A DNA stretch of 41,851 nt, taken from positions 1 through 41,851 of the forward strand of contig LCCS01000004.1 in assembly GCA_000998045.1 (NCBI GenBank), written 5' to 3'. A program made the translations under genes and the position numbers. Under the pieces are notes generated by a model that was not told the DNA's origin, searched no databases, and was given only the letters and a program-made list of their open reading frames with translations. The DNA is from Parcubacteria group bacterium GW2011_GWD2_42_14. Its GTDB lineage: Bacteria > Patescibacteriota > Minisyncoccia > Phycocordibacterales > UBA12088. How positions within the stretch are numbered: the first letter of the stretch is position 1; every line of letters begins with the position of its first letter. Below are positions 28,909 to 38,421 of the stretch, piece by piece.

Positions 28909-29337
28909 TTACTCTCCCTCTGTTGGTGTAGTTGTTTCCTCTTCTTTCTTATTTGGAATGGTCATACGAATCACTGTTTTTGCTTTTTCATTTGTTTTAT
29001 ATGAACTGTCAGAAGACCATACGAGATAGTACTTATTTTCGAAACGCCCCTTTCTCCTTGAGTGTCGTTCAAGTGCATCCGCGAGCTCAAGCTCAGTAAT
29101 TTTTTTGATGTTTTTAATGTACTCCACACAAGTCACCACATCCGCAAGCTCATCAATCAATTCTTGTCGAGAAGCCGTTTCCGGTAACGCACTTGCCTCT
29201 TCTTCCACTTTTTTCATGAGTTCGATTTCAAACTCCTCATCATCAAGCGTACGCACCTCGCACTCCTTACCTTTCTCTTTGATTAAGTCGGGAACATTAT
29301 CCCAAACAAGCTTGTTGTAATAGATTCGTTCGGACAT
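28909..29337 (-). CDS. MazG-like nucleoside triphosphate pyrophosphohydrolase / house-cleaning protein
   Basis: YNKLVWDNVPDLIKEKGKECEVRTLDDEEFEIELMKKVEEEA....ELIDELADVVTCVEYI (EExxE...ExxD). Confidence 0.82.
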   Translation of the reverse strand: MSERIYYNKLVWDNVPDLIKEKGKECEVRTLDDEEFEIELMKKVEEEASALPETASRQELIDELADVVTCVEYIKNIKKITELELADALERHSRRKGRFENKYYLVWSSDSSYKTNEKAKTVIRMTIPNKKEEETTTPTEGE

Positions 29338-29340
29338 ACT

Positions 29341-29922
29341 CTAAAAATCAACTTTTACAGGATCTTTTGCAGCCGTTTCATCACCAAGCTCGAAGTACTC
29401 CATCGCCTTAAACTTAAAGAAATTACCAACAACATTTCCCGGAAATTGCTCTAGCGCGGTACGTAGATCACGCACATTGCTATTGTAGAAACGGCGAGCA
29501 GCTTGAATCTTGTTCTCTGTATCCGTAAGTTCTCGCTGAAGTTCAAGAAAGTTTTCATTTGCCTTGAGGTCTGGGTAATTTTCAGCAACTGCAAGAAGTT
29601 TGCCAAGTGCAGAATTAAGTCCTAAATCAGCCCCTTCAAATGCTTGTATTTGTTCCGGAGTAATCTTTGAGGGATCTATCTGCATAGAGGTAGCTTTTGC
29701 TCGCGCTTCCATAACCTCATTGAAAGTTTCTCGTTCGTGTGACGCGTAGCCCTTCACCGTTTCAACTAAGTTTGGAATAAGATCGTATCGCCGCTTGAGT
29801 TGCGTATCAATATCCGCCCACGCTTCTTTGGAATTATTGATAAGCGCTATAAAGCGGTTGTACATGAAAATTCCCCAAATAAAAACCACTGCTATAGCAC
29901 CTAAGATTATGTACAAAATCAT
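29341..29922 (-). CDS. lemA: LemA family protein
   Basis: RFIALINNSKEAWADIDTQLKRRYDLIPNLVETVKGYASHERETF; RRFYNSNVRDLRTALEQFPGNVVGNFFKF. Confidence 0.95.
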   Translation of the reverse strand: MILYIILGAIAVVFIWGIFMYNRFIALINNSKEAWADIDTQLKRRYDLIPNLVETVKGYASHERETFNEVMEARAKATSMQIDPSKITPEQIQAFEGADLGLNSALGKLLAVAENYPDLKANENFLELQRELTDTENKIQAARRFYNSNVRDLRTALEQFPGNVVGNFFKFKAMEYFELGDETAAKDPVKVDF

Positions 29923-30186
29923 ACGTAAATTTAAATAGTAATAGTAATGCCTTAGTGATATACATCTTTGGTGTTATACATAAGTACACTACCTGCGTTC
30001 AGTATACCATATTGGAAAGTAAAATTTTATGAAATCTACAGTATTGTGTGTAGCTTCATTGACTTTACAACGCTTCACTATAGAATTAGTGTCGATAGAT
30101 TAAACTATTTGCAGTGAGGCTAACGTAGCAATAGGACGCATGTTTTATTTTGTTGGCAGTCTGTATTAGAAGCGAGTAAAATTTTA

Positions 30187-30546
30187 TTGATATACACACT
30201 ATCTATGGATGATAACAAAAGTAACGGCTTTTCACGGCCTATGGTTAAGGGGAGCTGGCAATGTTCTGAATGTAAGGCAGAAATAACTCAACTTCCATTC
30301 CAACCTCATGAAGACAGACTTAATACACTAAAATGTCTTGACTGTCACCGAGCAGGACGTTCTTCTCGTCCTGACCGATCAAACGGTCCTCGACAAAGTA
30401 GACCTATGGTTCAAGGTTCTTGGACCTGTTCAGGATGTGGAAAAGAAATTACTGAGCTTCCTTTTGAACCAAAAGGAGATCGACCAATAAACTGTAACGA
30501 GTGTTTTAAAGCCTCTCGTCCACCACGTGAAGATCGTCGTTGGTAA
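30187..30546 (+). CDS. tandem CxxC-x(n)-CxxC zinc-ribbon protein
   Basis: Two repeats: GSWQCSECKAEITQLPF...KCLDCHRA and GSWTCSGCGKEITELPF...NCNECFKA. Confidence 0.8.
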   Translation: MIYTLSMDDNKSNGFSRPMVKGSWQCSECKAEITQLPFQPHEDRLNTLKCLDCHRAGRSSRPDRSNGPRQSRPMVQGSWTCSGCGKEITELPFEPKGDRPINCNECFKASRPPREDRRW

Positions 30547-30575
30547 ATTTGGAATAAACAGATTTTTTTAAAATT

Positions 30576-30609
30576 GACAATACCACATTTTACGTGGTAT
30601 TGTCTTTTT
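30576..30609 (+). terminator. rho-independent terminator
   Basis: GACAATACCAC-ATTTTAC-GTGGTATTGTCTTTTT. Confidence 0.85.
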
Positions 30610-30649
30610 GGAAATGCAATTTTGTATAATTCGATACCAAGGAGAAGTT

Positions 30650-30892
30650 ATGAGCGCAATTTTTGAAGTCACTGTTCCTAAAGGAAAGTTTGTAGATTTT
30701 GAAAACGACTGGGAATTGATTGGGGCACCTTTGAAAGATAGATGTAAAATAAGATATTCAAAGGATGGTACAGACACAAAGGTCGTTATTGAAGTGAAGG
30801 ATGAGCTTGTAGCAGAGATTTTTGCTACCGATGTTTTTGGGGAGAAAGGTTTCTTCACCAACGCGAACTGGAAATCCATAAAACTTTTTTGA
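30650..30892 (+). CDS. hypothetical small protein (MSAIFEVTVPKGKF...)
   Basis: 80-aa ORF with SD-like AGGAG upstream (ACCAAGGAGAAGTTATG). Confidence 0.6.
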   Translation: MSAIFEVTVPKGKFVDFENDWELIGAPLKDRCKIRYSKDGTDTKVVIEVKDELVAEIFATDVFGEKGFFTNANWKSIKLF

Positions 30893-30932
30893 AATCACAG
30901 TTCATCTGTCAAAAACCCTGGATATAAGAACC

Positions 30933-30966
30933 AAAAAGGCTGACCCCTATGGGGCACAGCCTTTTC
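30933..30966. terminator. terminator downstream of groL
   Basis: AAAAGGCTG...CAGCCTTTTC hairpin. Confidence 0.6.
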
Positions 30967-30992
30967 TTGTTATTAATATCTGAATACGTTCT

Positions 30993-32657
30993 TTACATCA
31001 TTCCTCCCATACCACCCATTCCTCCCATACCACCCATTCCGCCACCCATATCATGCTTATGGTCATCAGGTGCATCTGCAATAGCTGCATCCGTTGTAAG
31101 AAGAATAGCAGCAGCGCTTGCAGCATTCTGCACACCTGAACGAGTTACTTTGACTGGGTCAATAATTCCCTTGTCGAGCATGTCAATGTATTCACCAGAA
31201 ATTGCGTCAAACCCAAGGTTACCTTTATCGTTAGCAACTTTGTTTACTACCACCATAGCACCATCCTCTCTTCCTGCGTTAAATGCGATTTGATAGAGGG
31301 GCATCAATAGAGCTTTAAGCATAATTTCGTACCCAGCAGCAAATTCAGGATTTCCATTTTTGCTTGCAAGCCTATCAGTGAGACGATGTGCAATCTTTGC
31401 AAGTGCAGTTCCACCTCCAGGAACTATACCTTCTTCTATAGCTGCTTTTGTCGCATTTACCGCATCTTCAATCTTTAATTTCAGATACTTCATCTCCGTT
31501 TCAGTTGCAGCACCCACGCGAATAACTGCTATTCCACCTGCAAGTTTTGCAACTCGTTCCTCAAGCTTCTCTTTGTCAAATTTACTTTCAGTGGTTTCAA
31601 GTTGCTTCTTGAGAGAATCAACCCGCTTGGTGATTTCTGTTTTTGATCCTTTTCCACCTATAATAAGTGTCGAATCTTTTGTAGAAACAACTCGTGATGC
31701 CTTTCCTAGGTGAGCAAGTTCTGCTTTTTCCAAAGAAAGACCAACATCTTCTGATATGACCTGTGCTCCCACGGTAATAGCAATATCTTGCAACATATCT
31801 TTCTTACGGTCACCATATCCTGGAGCTTTAATAACAAGAACATTGAAAGCACCTCGAAGTTTATTCACCACAAATGTTGCAAGTGCTTCACCATCACAAT
31901 CATCTGCAATAATAACCAAATCTTTAGATCCTGATTGCGCCATTCGTTCTAGGAGAGGTAGGATGTCTTTAATCGAAGAAACTTTTTTGTCAGTGATAAG
32001 TACGGACACTTCTTTGTACTCGGCTTCCATTCTCTCTGAATTGGTAACCATATATGGTGAGATGTATCCATTACTAAATTCAAGACCTTCCACCACCTCA
32101 CTCTCAATACCGAACGACTGACTCTCTTCAACAGTAACAACACCATCCTTCCCAACTTTTTCAATTGTTTCTGCAATAACCTTCCCCAGTTCTTCACTTT
32201 CTGCCGAAACAGTGGCAACCTGACGAATCTCATCATTACTTTTCACCGCTTTTGCCATTTTCTTTAATTCCTCAACTGTATCTTTCATTGCGTCATCAAT
32301 ACCCCTACGTACGTTCATTGCGTTGGCACCCAGTGCGGTACGCTTCATTCCCTCGCTCACAATAGCTTGTGTGAGAATCACCGCGGTCGTCGTACCGTCA
32401 CCTGCGGTATCGTTCGTCTTTGAAGCGACTTCCTTAACTATTTCTGCACCCATGTTTTCAAACTTGTCTTTGAGCGTTATTTCTTTTGCGATTGAAACAC
32501 CATCGTTGGTGATAGTGGGACTTCCGTACCCCTTATCAAGGGCAACGTTTCGTCCACGAGGACCAATGGTGATTCGCACTGCATTGCCTACTGCGTCAAC
32601 TCCTCGCTTAAGAGCTTTGCGAACATCTTCGTTATAAATTATTTCTTTATTTGCCAT
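30993..32657 (-). CDS. groL: chaperonin GroEL
   Basis: IGPRGRNVALDKGYGSPTITNDGVSIAKEI, AGDGTTTA, GGM repeat tail. Confidence 0.98.
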   Translation of the reverse strand: MANKEIIYNEDVRKALKRGVDAVGNAVRITIGPRGRNVALDKGYGSPTITNDGVSIAKEITLKDKFENMGAEIVKEVASKTNDTAGDGTTTAVILTQAIVSEGMKRTALGANAMNVRRGIDDAMKDTVEELKKMAKAVKSNDEIRQVATVSAESEELGKVIAETIEKVGKDGVVTVEESQSFGIESEVVEGLEFSNGYISPYMVTNSERMEAEYKEVSVLITDKKVSSIKDILPLLERMAQSGSKDLVIIADDCDGEALATFVVNKLRGAFNVLVIKAPGYGDRKKDMLQDIAITVGAQVISEDVGLSLEKAELAHLGKASRVVSTKDSTLIIGGKGSKTEITKRVDSLKKQLETTESKFDKEKLEERVAKLAGGIAVIRVGAATETEMKYLKLKIEDAVNATKAAIEEGIVPGGGTALAKIAHRLTDRLASKNGNPEFAAGYEIMLKALLMPLYQIAFNAGREDGAMVVVNKVANDKGNLGFDAISGEYIDMLDKGIIDPVKVTRSGVQNAASAAAILLTTDAAIADAPDDHKHDMGGGMGGMGGMGGMGGMM

Positions 32658-32703
32658 ATGAAAATTAAATTCGTTTACTGATAAATATATTGCAAGAGCG
32701 TGC

Positions 32704-33027
32704 TTATTTTTCTATAACCGCACTTATGTTACTTTCAGATACAAGGTAGTACTCTGTTCCTTGATACTCGACTTTGTCTCCCCATTGAAAAATAACAATT
32801 TCACCAACGGTAACATCGAGAGGTATGCGTTTTTCTCCATCTTCATCCCACCTACCAGGACCTACTGCAACAACCTCACCACGATCAGCCTTATCACGGT
32901 TAACTGTTTCGGGAATAATAATGCCAGAAGGAGATCGTGTCCCGATCTCATCATCAGAAAGTGGACGAATGAGCACTTTATCACCCAACGGGCGAAGTGT
33001 TACTTGAGCTGTTGTGTCTTTTGACAT
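32704..33027 (-). CDS. groS: co-chaperonin GroES
   Basis: LRPLGDKVLIRPL...GIIIPETV...GEVVAVGPGRW; upstream of groL. Confidence 0.96.
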   Translation of the reverse strand: MSKDTTAQVTLRPLGDKVLIRPLSDDEIGTRSPSGIIIPETVNRDKADRGEVVAVGPGRWDEDGEKRIPLDVTVGEIVIFQWGDKVEYQGTEYYLVSESNISAVIEK

Positions 33028-33182
33028 AATGCCGAATATTTATTATTGGTAAAAACCTAGGGTAAGTATCCTTAACTCCATAGGTAGAGAGGGGCATAGT
33101 ATACAGGACTAAATTCATTTCAGTCAACTTACTCTTTTTTATTGTATTGTCAGAGACGAAGTTTCGGTGTAGTATCACTGAC

Positions 33183-33413
33183 ATGCAATTTATAGCGTCA
33201 ATACTTCCATATATACAAGTCGCGCTTGCAATCTTTTTGATTACCGCGATTCTTTTACAATCACGAGGTTCGTCACTTGGTGGAGCATTTGGTGGGGATG
33301 GTATGGGTTCTACATTTTACACTAGACGTGGAGCTGAAAAAACGCTCTTCCAAGCCACTGTTGTACTTGGGGTGCTTTTTGCTAGTACAGCATTTCTAAC
33401 TCTTTTTATCTAA
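33183..33413 (+). CDS. secG: preprotein translocase subunit SecG
   Basis: LLQSRGSSLGGAFGGDGMGSTFYTRRGAEKTLFQATVVLGVLF. Confidence 0.9.
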   Translation: MQFIASILPYIQVALAIFLITAILLQSRGSSLGGAFGGDGMGSTFYTRRGAEKTLFQATVVLGVLFASTAFLTLFI

Positions 33414-33485
33414 ACGAGTTAGGCTTCTTCCTGTTTTTATTTCCGTTGAGAAACGACTACTAACGGTTCATATATAAATAATCCG

Positions 33486-35345
33486 TTGATGTGTATTGAA
33501 CACTTAAACAATCGTATGACTTTAAACCAACACGCTGGTCCTGACACAACATATTCATACTCTCCCTCTCTCACCCTATTTGACCGACTCCGTATCCTAA
33601 GCTCATTTGAGCGATTGGTTATTGGAGTACTTTTCTTGCTTGTGATAATAAGTGGAACGTCGCTTGCCTACCAAACGAACAAAAATACCTTTGTAGAGAT
33701 ACCTCGAGTGGGAGGAAAACACGTGGAGGGTATTGTCGGTACCCCACGATTCATTAACCCTCTCTTGGCGATTTCCAATGCTGATAAAGACCTTACTGCG
33801 CTCGTATACGCTGGACTCCTTTCAAGAGATGCAGAAGGTACTCTCGTGCCGGAGCTTGCAGAATCCTATTCTGTTTCAGAAGATGGACTTGTGTATACGT
33901 TTACCCTTCGTGAGAATGTCACCTTTCATGACGGTACACCACTTACCGCCAAGGACGTTGTCTTTACTGTCGAACAAGCTGGAAACGCTTCTGTGCGAAG
34001 TCCGTCATTTGCTGACTGGGAAGGGGTACAGATTGAGCAGATAGATGCAAAAACTGTCACGTTTACTTTGCCTGAACCATATACACCTTTTATTGAAAAC
34101 CTCACCATTGGCATACTCCCTTCACATATATGGGAAGGCCTTTCCGCCGAAGAATTTCCTTTCAGCCAATTTAATATTACCCCGGTGGGTTCAGGACCAT
34201 ACATGATTGAGATGATTGAGCGTGATAAATCAGGTATACCTACTATATACAAACTCACAAGATTTAAGGATTTTGCATTAGGTTCACCGTACATACAAAC
34301 CATTGAGTTTGTTCTCTTTAACAATGAAGAAGAAGCGCTCACCGCGTACAGTACAGGCGTCGTACAAGCGGTTAACAGTATTACTCCTATGCGCTTAGAA
34401 GAATTTTTAAATACAGACACACAAAATACTACTGCGATACATCGTGCTCCTCTTTTGCGCGTGTTTGGTATTTTCTTTAACCATAACAGACAACCTATTT
34501 TTTTACGCAAGGAAGTCCGAGAAGCACTGGCTGAGGCAGCACCAAGAAAAGCTATAGTAGGAGAAATTTTTCGTGGTTACGGAACACTCCTTGATGGACC
34601 ACTCCTCTTTTCATACCTTACGAGCACCACTTCACAAGACAGTATACCTGCTGATGAAGTTGAACCAGAAGAGGAAACCAGTACAGGAGAAGGAGATGAA
34701 AAAAGTGCAGTGAACCACATTGAGCAAGCACGACATATTCTTGAAGATGCCGGTTGGAAACGCGAAGAAGGAAGCGGAGTATACATACTAGAAGATGACG
34801 ATGAGACAACACGACTTTCAGTGGCTTTGTCTACTGTCAATACACCGGAACTGGTACAGACCGCTGAACGAGTAGCAAGCAGTTGGCGGGAAGTTGGTGC
34901 GGAAGTTGAACTTAAGATTTTTGAACCTACAGACTTAACACAGTCCATCATACGGCCACGACGTTTTGACGCACTTCTATTTGGTATGGTTATTGGTCAC
35001 GAACTTGACCTCTATGCTTTTTGGCACAGTTCGCAAAGAAACGATCCAGGATTAAACATCGCACAATATGCGGACATCGAGGCTGACGCTCTTTTGGAAA
35101 AAATGCGTACCGAGCAAGATGCTTCAGCGCGCTCACAACTCTACTACGATTTTGCAGCGCTCGTTCGCAAAAATGTTTCTGCAATCTTTTTATATGCTCC
35201 TGATTTTATTTACCTCACTGACAAACGTGTTCACAATGTGAGCGTACATCCTATCGTTGAACCGAGTGAACGATTCGATATGGTATATAGTTGGTACATT
35301 GATACTGATAACGTGTGGTCGTTTCTCAAGGGGTTTTTTGAATAG
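33486..35345 (+). CDS. ABC transporter substrate-binding protein, family 5 (peptide-binding type)
   Basis: GTPRFINPLLA, LAESYSVSEDGLVYTFTLRENVTFHDGTPLTAKDVVFT, GSGPYMI. Confidence 0.93.
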   Translation: MMCIEHLNNRMTLNQHAGPDTTYSYSPSLTLFDRLRILSSFERLVIGVLFLLVIISGTSLAYQTNKNTFVEIPRVGGKHVEGIVGTPRFINPLLAISNADKDLTALVYAGLLSRDAEGTLVPELAESYSVSEDGLVYTFTLRENVTFHDGTPLTAKDVVFTVEQAGNASVRSPSFADWEGVQIEQIDAKTVTFTLPEPYTPFIENLTIGILPSHIWEGLSAEEFPFSQFNITPVGSGPYMIEMIERDKSGIPTIYKLTRFKDFALGSPYIQTIEFVLFNNEEEALTAYSTGVVQAVNSITPMRLEEFLNTDTQNTTAIHRAPLLRVFGIFFNHNRQPIFLRKEVREALAEAAPRKAIVGEIFRGYGTLLDGPLLFSYLTSTTSQDSIPADEVEPEEETSTGEGDEKSAVNHIEQARHILEDAGWKREEGSGVYILEDDDETTRLSVALSTVNTPELVQTAERVASSWREVGAEVELKIFEPTDLTQSIIRPRRFDALLFGMVIGHELDLYAFWHSSQRNDPGLNIAQYADIEADALLEKMRTEQDASARSQLYYDFAALVRKNVSAIFLYAPDFIYLTDKRVHNVSVHPIVEPSERFDMVYSWYIDTDNVWSFLKGFFE

Positions 35346-35347
35346 CT

Positions 35348-35453
35348 TTTGAGTTGAAAGTTATAAAATTAAATATTGAAAGTACTTTCATTCTTGATGA
35401 ATACAAACTCTCCTCGCGGGTTTATGAACTTTCAACTTTACACATTTAACTTA
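35348..35453. repeat. dispersed GTTGAAAGTT element, copy 3, between convergent genes
   Basis: GAGTTGAAAGTTATAAAATT...CTCCTCGCGGG...GAACTTTCAACTTTACACATTTAACTTA. Confidence 0.65.
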
Positions 35454-36269
35454 AGGCAATAACCACCTACCCCTCTTTTTTTGAATCAAACCTTCGTCGT
35501 GTAATTTTTGTATTTGTTTTTGTATTCGATCTTTCTTTATTTTTGTTGTAGCAACAAGCTTATTGAGCGTGGCACTTTCTGTAGTAGAAAGCGCGCAAAC
35601 AATTGCGCCACGCACTTCTCTGTCTGATCCCTTAAATATAGACTGTGGTGTGTAGTGTTTACTCTTCATATTACTTCGCACACCCTGCCCCTTCAGATAC
35701 GCTCCATAATCCATAAGCGCCCAGTACCATTCTCGCGGTCGTTTTGAATCGAGTAGTACCCTAGAAACTTCTAAAAGTTCTGTGTCAGAAACTTTTTCTT
35801 GATTCGTAAAAAGGTGGTAGAAAAATACGGTTCTAATATTAGTTTCTACCATAGGGAGGGGCGCATTATAGGCAAACGCAGACACAGCCGAAGCGGTATA
35901 CGGACCAATTCCAGGCAACTCAAGCAGAATTTCATACGCAGTAGGTATTCTCCCCTTGTACTCTTGCACAACAACCCCTGCGAGCTTATGGAGTGCCTGA
36001 GCCCGCCTGTTATACCCCAGACCTTGCCATGCCACGAGCACGTCACGAAGTGGTGCTACGGCGAGAGATTGTAAAGTAGGAAAGCGTTTCAAAAACACTC
36101 TGTACTTAGGAATAACACGAGCTACTTGTGTTTGTTGCAACATCACCTCAGACACAAGAATGTGGTAGGGATTTTTTGTCTTTCTCCACGGAAGAGAGTG
36201 TCTGCCATGGGTGTTGTAGTACTCCCAAACTGTTTTCTGTAATTGTTTAATTTTCTTCCTATCTATCAT
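35451..36269 (-). CDS. mutY: A/G-specific adenine glycosylase-like protein (MutY), lacking the FeS-cluster cysteines
   Basis: LPWRKTKNPYHILVSEVMLQQTQVARVIPKY, LPGIGPYTASAVSAFAY, VETNIRTVFFYHLF; start chosen at M13 of the supplied ORF. Confidence 0.88.
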   Translation of the reverse strand: MIDRKKIKQLQKTVWEYYNTHGRHSLPWRKTKNPYHILVSEVMLQQTQVARVIPKYRVFLKRFPTLQSLAVAPLRDVLVAWQGLGYNRRAQALHKLAGVVVQEYKGRIPTAYEILLELPGIGPYTASAVSAFAYNAPLPMVETNIRTVFFYHLFTNQEKVSDTELLEVSRVLLDSKRPREWYWALMDYGAYLKGQGVRSNMKSKHYTPQSIFKGSDREVRGAIVCALSTTESATLNKLVATTKIKKDRIQKQIQKLHDEGLIQKKRGRWLLP

Positions 36270-36304
36270 ACTTGTATGGGATCGTCCCTCATACTCACAC
36301 CTCA

Positions 36305-37024
36305 TTACACCCTAAACATCTGCCCTGCGGGTGGGTATATAGGAATGAGCGGGTCTTTACTTGTGTCATACACACGCGCCGGCGCTATCTGCCTCCCATA
36401 CTCAATCACACGATACGTAAATGCAAACCATTCTTTCTTTGGAAGCAGTAACATAAGATCTTGCTCAATTTTTACAGGATCTTTTGAATCGGTGAGGTTA
36501 TACCGAAGAGCAAAACGTCTCACATGTGTGTCTACTGCTATACCATCAACGACACCATGCGCATTGCCAAGTACTACATTTGCCGTCTTTCTGGCAACTC
36601 CTGGGATAGTAAGAATTTCTTCCATAGTTTTGGGTATCTGACCACCATAAACTTCCGTAACTCGCTTTGCAGCAGCTAAAACATTTTTAGCTTTGTTTTT
36701 ATAAAAGCCAGTTGGTTTAATATCCTGTTCAAAATCTTTCTGCTTTGCGTTGACGTACGCATCCAATGTTGGATATTTCTTAAAAAGCACCTCCGTTACT
36801 TCATTTACTTTTTTATCCGTACACTGTGCGGACAATTCTACAGCTACAAGGAGTTCCCAATGCGTGTTCCATGTAAGAGCTATTTCTGCCTTTGGAAATA
36901 GCTTTTTAAGCTTCGTGTTGAGTTTCAAGAGTCGAGCTTTTCGCTCACGAAAAAGTACAGAATTTTGAGGGATAGACTTATGGGGTTGTTGTAATCTCCG
37001 AGTCACTTGTTTCTTTTGAGTCAT
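36305..37024 (-). CDS. nth: endonuclease III-like DNA glycosylase (Nth), lacking the FeS-cluster cysteines
   Basis: ELLVAVELSAQCTDKKVNEVT, IPGVARKTANVVLGNAHG, VDTHVRRFALRYNLT; start at MTQKKQ. Confidence 0.9.
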   Translation of the reverse strand: MTQKKQVTRRLQQPHKSIPQNSVLFRERKARLLKLNTKLKKLFPKAEIALTWNTHWELLVAVELSAQCTDKKVNEVTEVLFKKYPTLDAYVNAKQKDFEQDIKPTGFYKNKAKNVLAAAKRVTEVYGGQIPKTMEEILTIPGVARKTANVVLGNAHGVVDGIAVDTHVRRFALRYNLTDSKDPVKIEQDLMLLLPKKEWFAFTYRVIEYGRQIAPARVYDTSKDPLIPIYPPAGQMFRV

Positions 37025-38204
37025 AGAGTGGTTTTTTTTCAGCTTCAATCTGTTGTTTTTTTCGCTGTACCCAAACATGTTCGTAGAGTAAAACAGTTGC
37101 AGCGTAAAATGCCAGTAAGAACACGAGCAGACGAACAACAAATCCAATAAAAGGTAGAATTGAAATTAAGGTAAAGGCGATAGCTCCAAAAGATACCCAA
37201 GCAAGGGAGAGCTCTTCACTCGTTTTTTTAAACGAGCGAGCAAGAAATATCCCGGCAAGTACTGGTGCGAGTGCGAGTGCTACACACACAAGAACAAAAT
37301 ACGCAAAGAGCATAATGAATCCTGGAACGATTCCTACCATAGTTATCATAACGAGCAGAGAAACAATTGGTACAGAAATCAAAATCAAAAAGCCTTTTAC
37401 AAAATTAATTGGGTTACCTTTTCTAAGTGCAATATCTGACATAGCACGCGTATGAGCTGGGAAGAAAAACACCAAAGTCACCGCAGCGACCACGGTAATG
37501 AGTATTAGCTCGATAAGTTTTACTAGATCTACTTTTCCATTGTCTGCACGCGAAGTCTGAAGTGGTGTGTAACGACGCTCTCCTGCAATAGACGCTGTCT
37601 CGGATACAAACGCTTCATGAGGCGCCTTATATTCTAAGTCTCCCTCAATACGAGTCGTACCTGTCACTGACAGAGATTCTCGTGTGTACGCACGTAGAGA
37701 ACCTCCTACGCTACCTCCTGTGAACTCTGTTACTCGTGTATACGCTTCAACAATACCCCCTATGGTTCCCTTACTCGATACATACTCACCTACCACCACC
37801 ACATCACCGTCGATTACTGCCTCTTCTGTGATGTGAATCGTACCACCAATGAGTACGACGTCTTCTGTAACGTGACCACTAAGTATAATCTCTCCTCCAA
37901 GTACACGCAGGTCACCCTGCACAACACCTGTAACATTCACCTTCCCACCAGCAAAAAGCATGTCTTCGGTAGACACACCGGAATGCACCACCTCAGAGCC
38001 TGCAGCAAAGACGTCACCCGTGGTGGTCCCAGCTAAAGAAACTGTTTTTCCCGCTACGTACAAATCATCCTCCAGAGTGGTATATGCTTCAAGCTCAAAT
38101 GTCTCACCTCCACGTATCACCATAGCGTGTGTGACATCGGGCATAAGAAGGCCAACACCAATTGCAAAGACGCTTAAAAAAAATGATAGGTGGATTATTT
38201 TCAT
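36978..38204 (-). CDS. bactofilin/polymer-forming beta-helix-like protein with C-terminal TM helices
   Basis: Repeating GDVFAAGSEVVHSG / GDLRVLGGEIILSG / DVVLIGGTIHI pattern then hydrophobic segments. Confidence 0.75.
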   Translation of the reverse strand: MKIIHLSFFLSVFAIGVGLLMPDVTHAMVIRGGETFELEAYTTLEDDLYVAGKTVSLAGTTTGDVFAAGSEVVHSGVSTEDMLFAGGKVNVTGVVQGDLRVLGGEIILSGHVTEDVVLIGGTIHITEEAVIDGDVVVVGEYVSSKGTIGGIVEAYTRVTEFTGGSVGGSLRAYTRESLSVTGTTRIEGDLEYKAPHEAFVSETASIAGERRYTPLQTSRADNGKVDLVKLIELILITVVAAVTLVFFFPAHTRAMSDIALRKGNPINFVKGFLILISVPIVSLLVMITMVGIVPGFIMLFAYFVLVCVALALAPVLAGIFLARSFKKTSEELSLAWVSFGAIAFTLISILPFIGFVVRLLVFLLAFYAATVLLYEHVWVQRKKQQIEAEKKPLYDSKETSDSEITTTP

Positions 38205-38421
38205 AGTAGTATGTAAAGTAATAATTTTTAAGTTGTAATCTTCAAATGCTAATAATTATAGCATCTTCACGCTTCCTATGCTGGTCATGTATTTAGACAT
38301 AACAAGATACTTTTAGAATGTTCTGGACTTTCCTTATTTCTGACTTACACAAAACGAAAGTAATTCTGAGATAAACGATATTTTGTGAAGTTTGACAACG
38401 AAGTAGTGGTTTTTGTAAACT

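Noticed and set aside
30949-32637. Multiple ORFs antisense to groL
   Set aside because: Shadow ORFs of a highly conserved CDS; PIPPIPPIPP is the antisense of the GroEL GGM tail.
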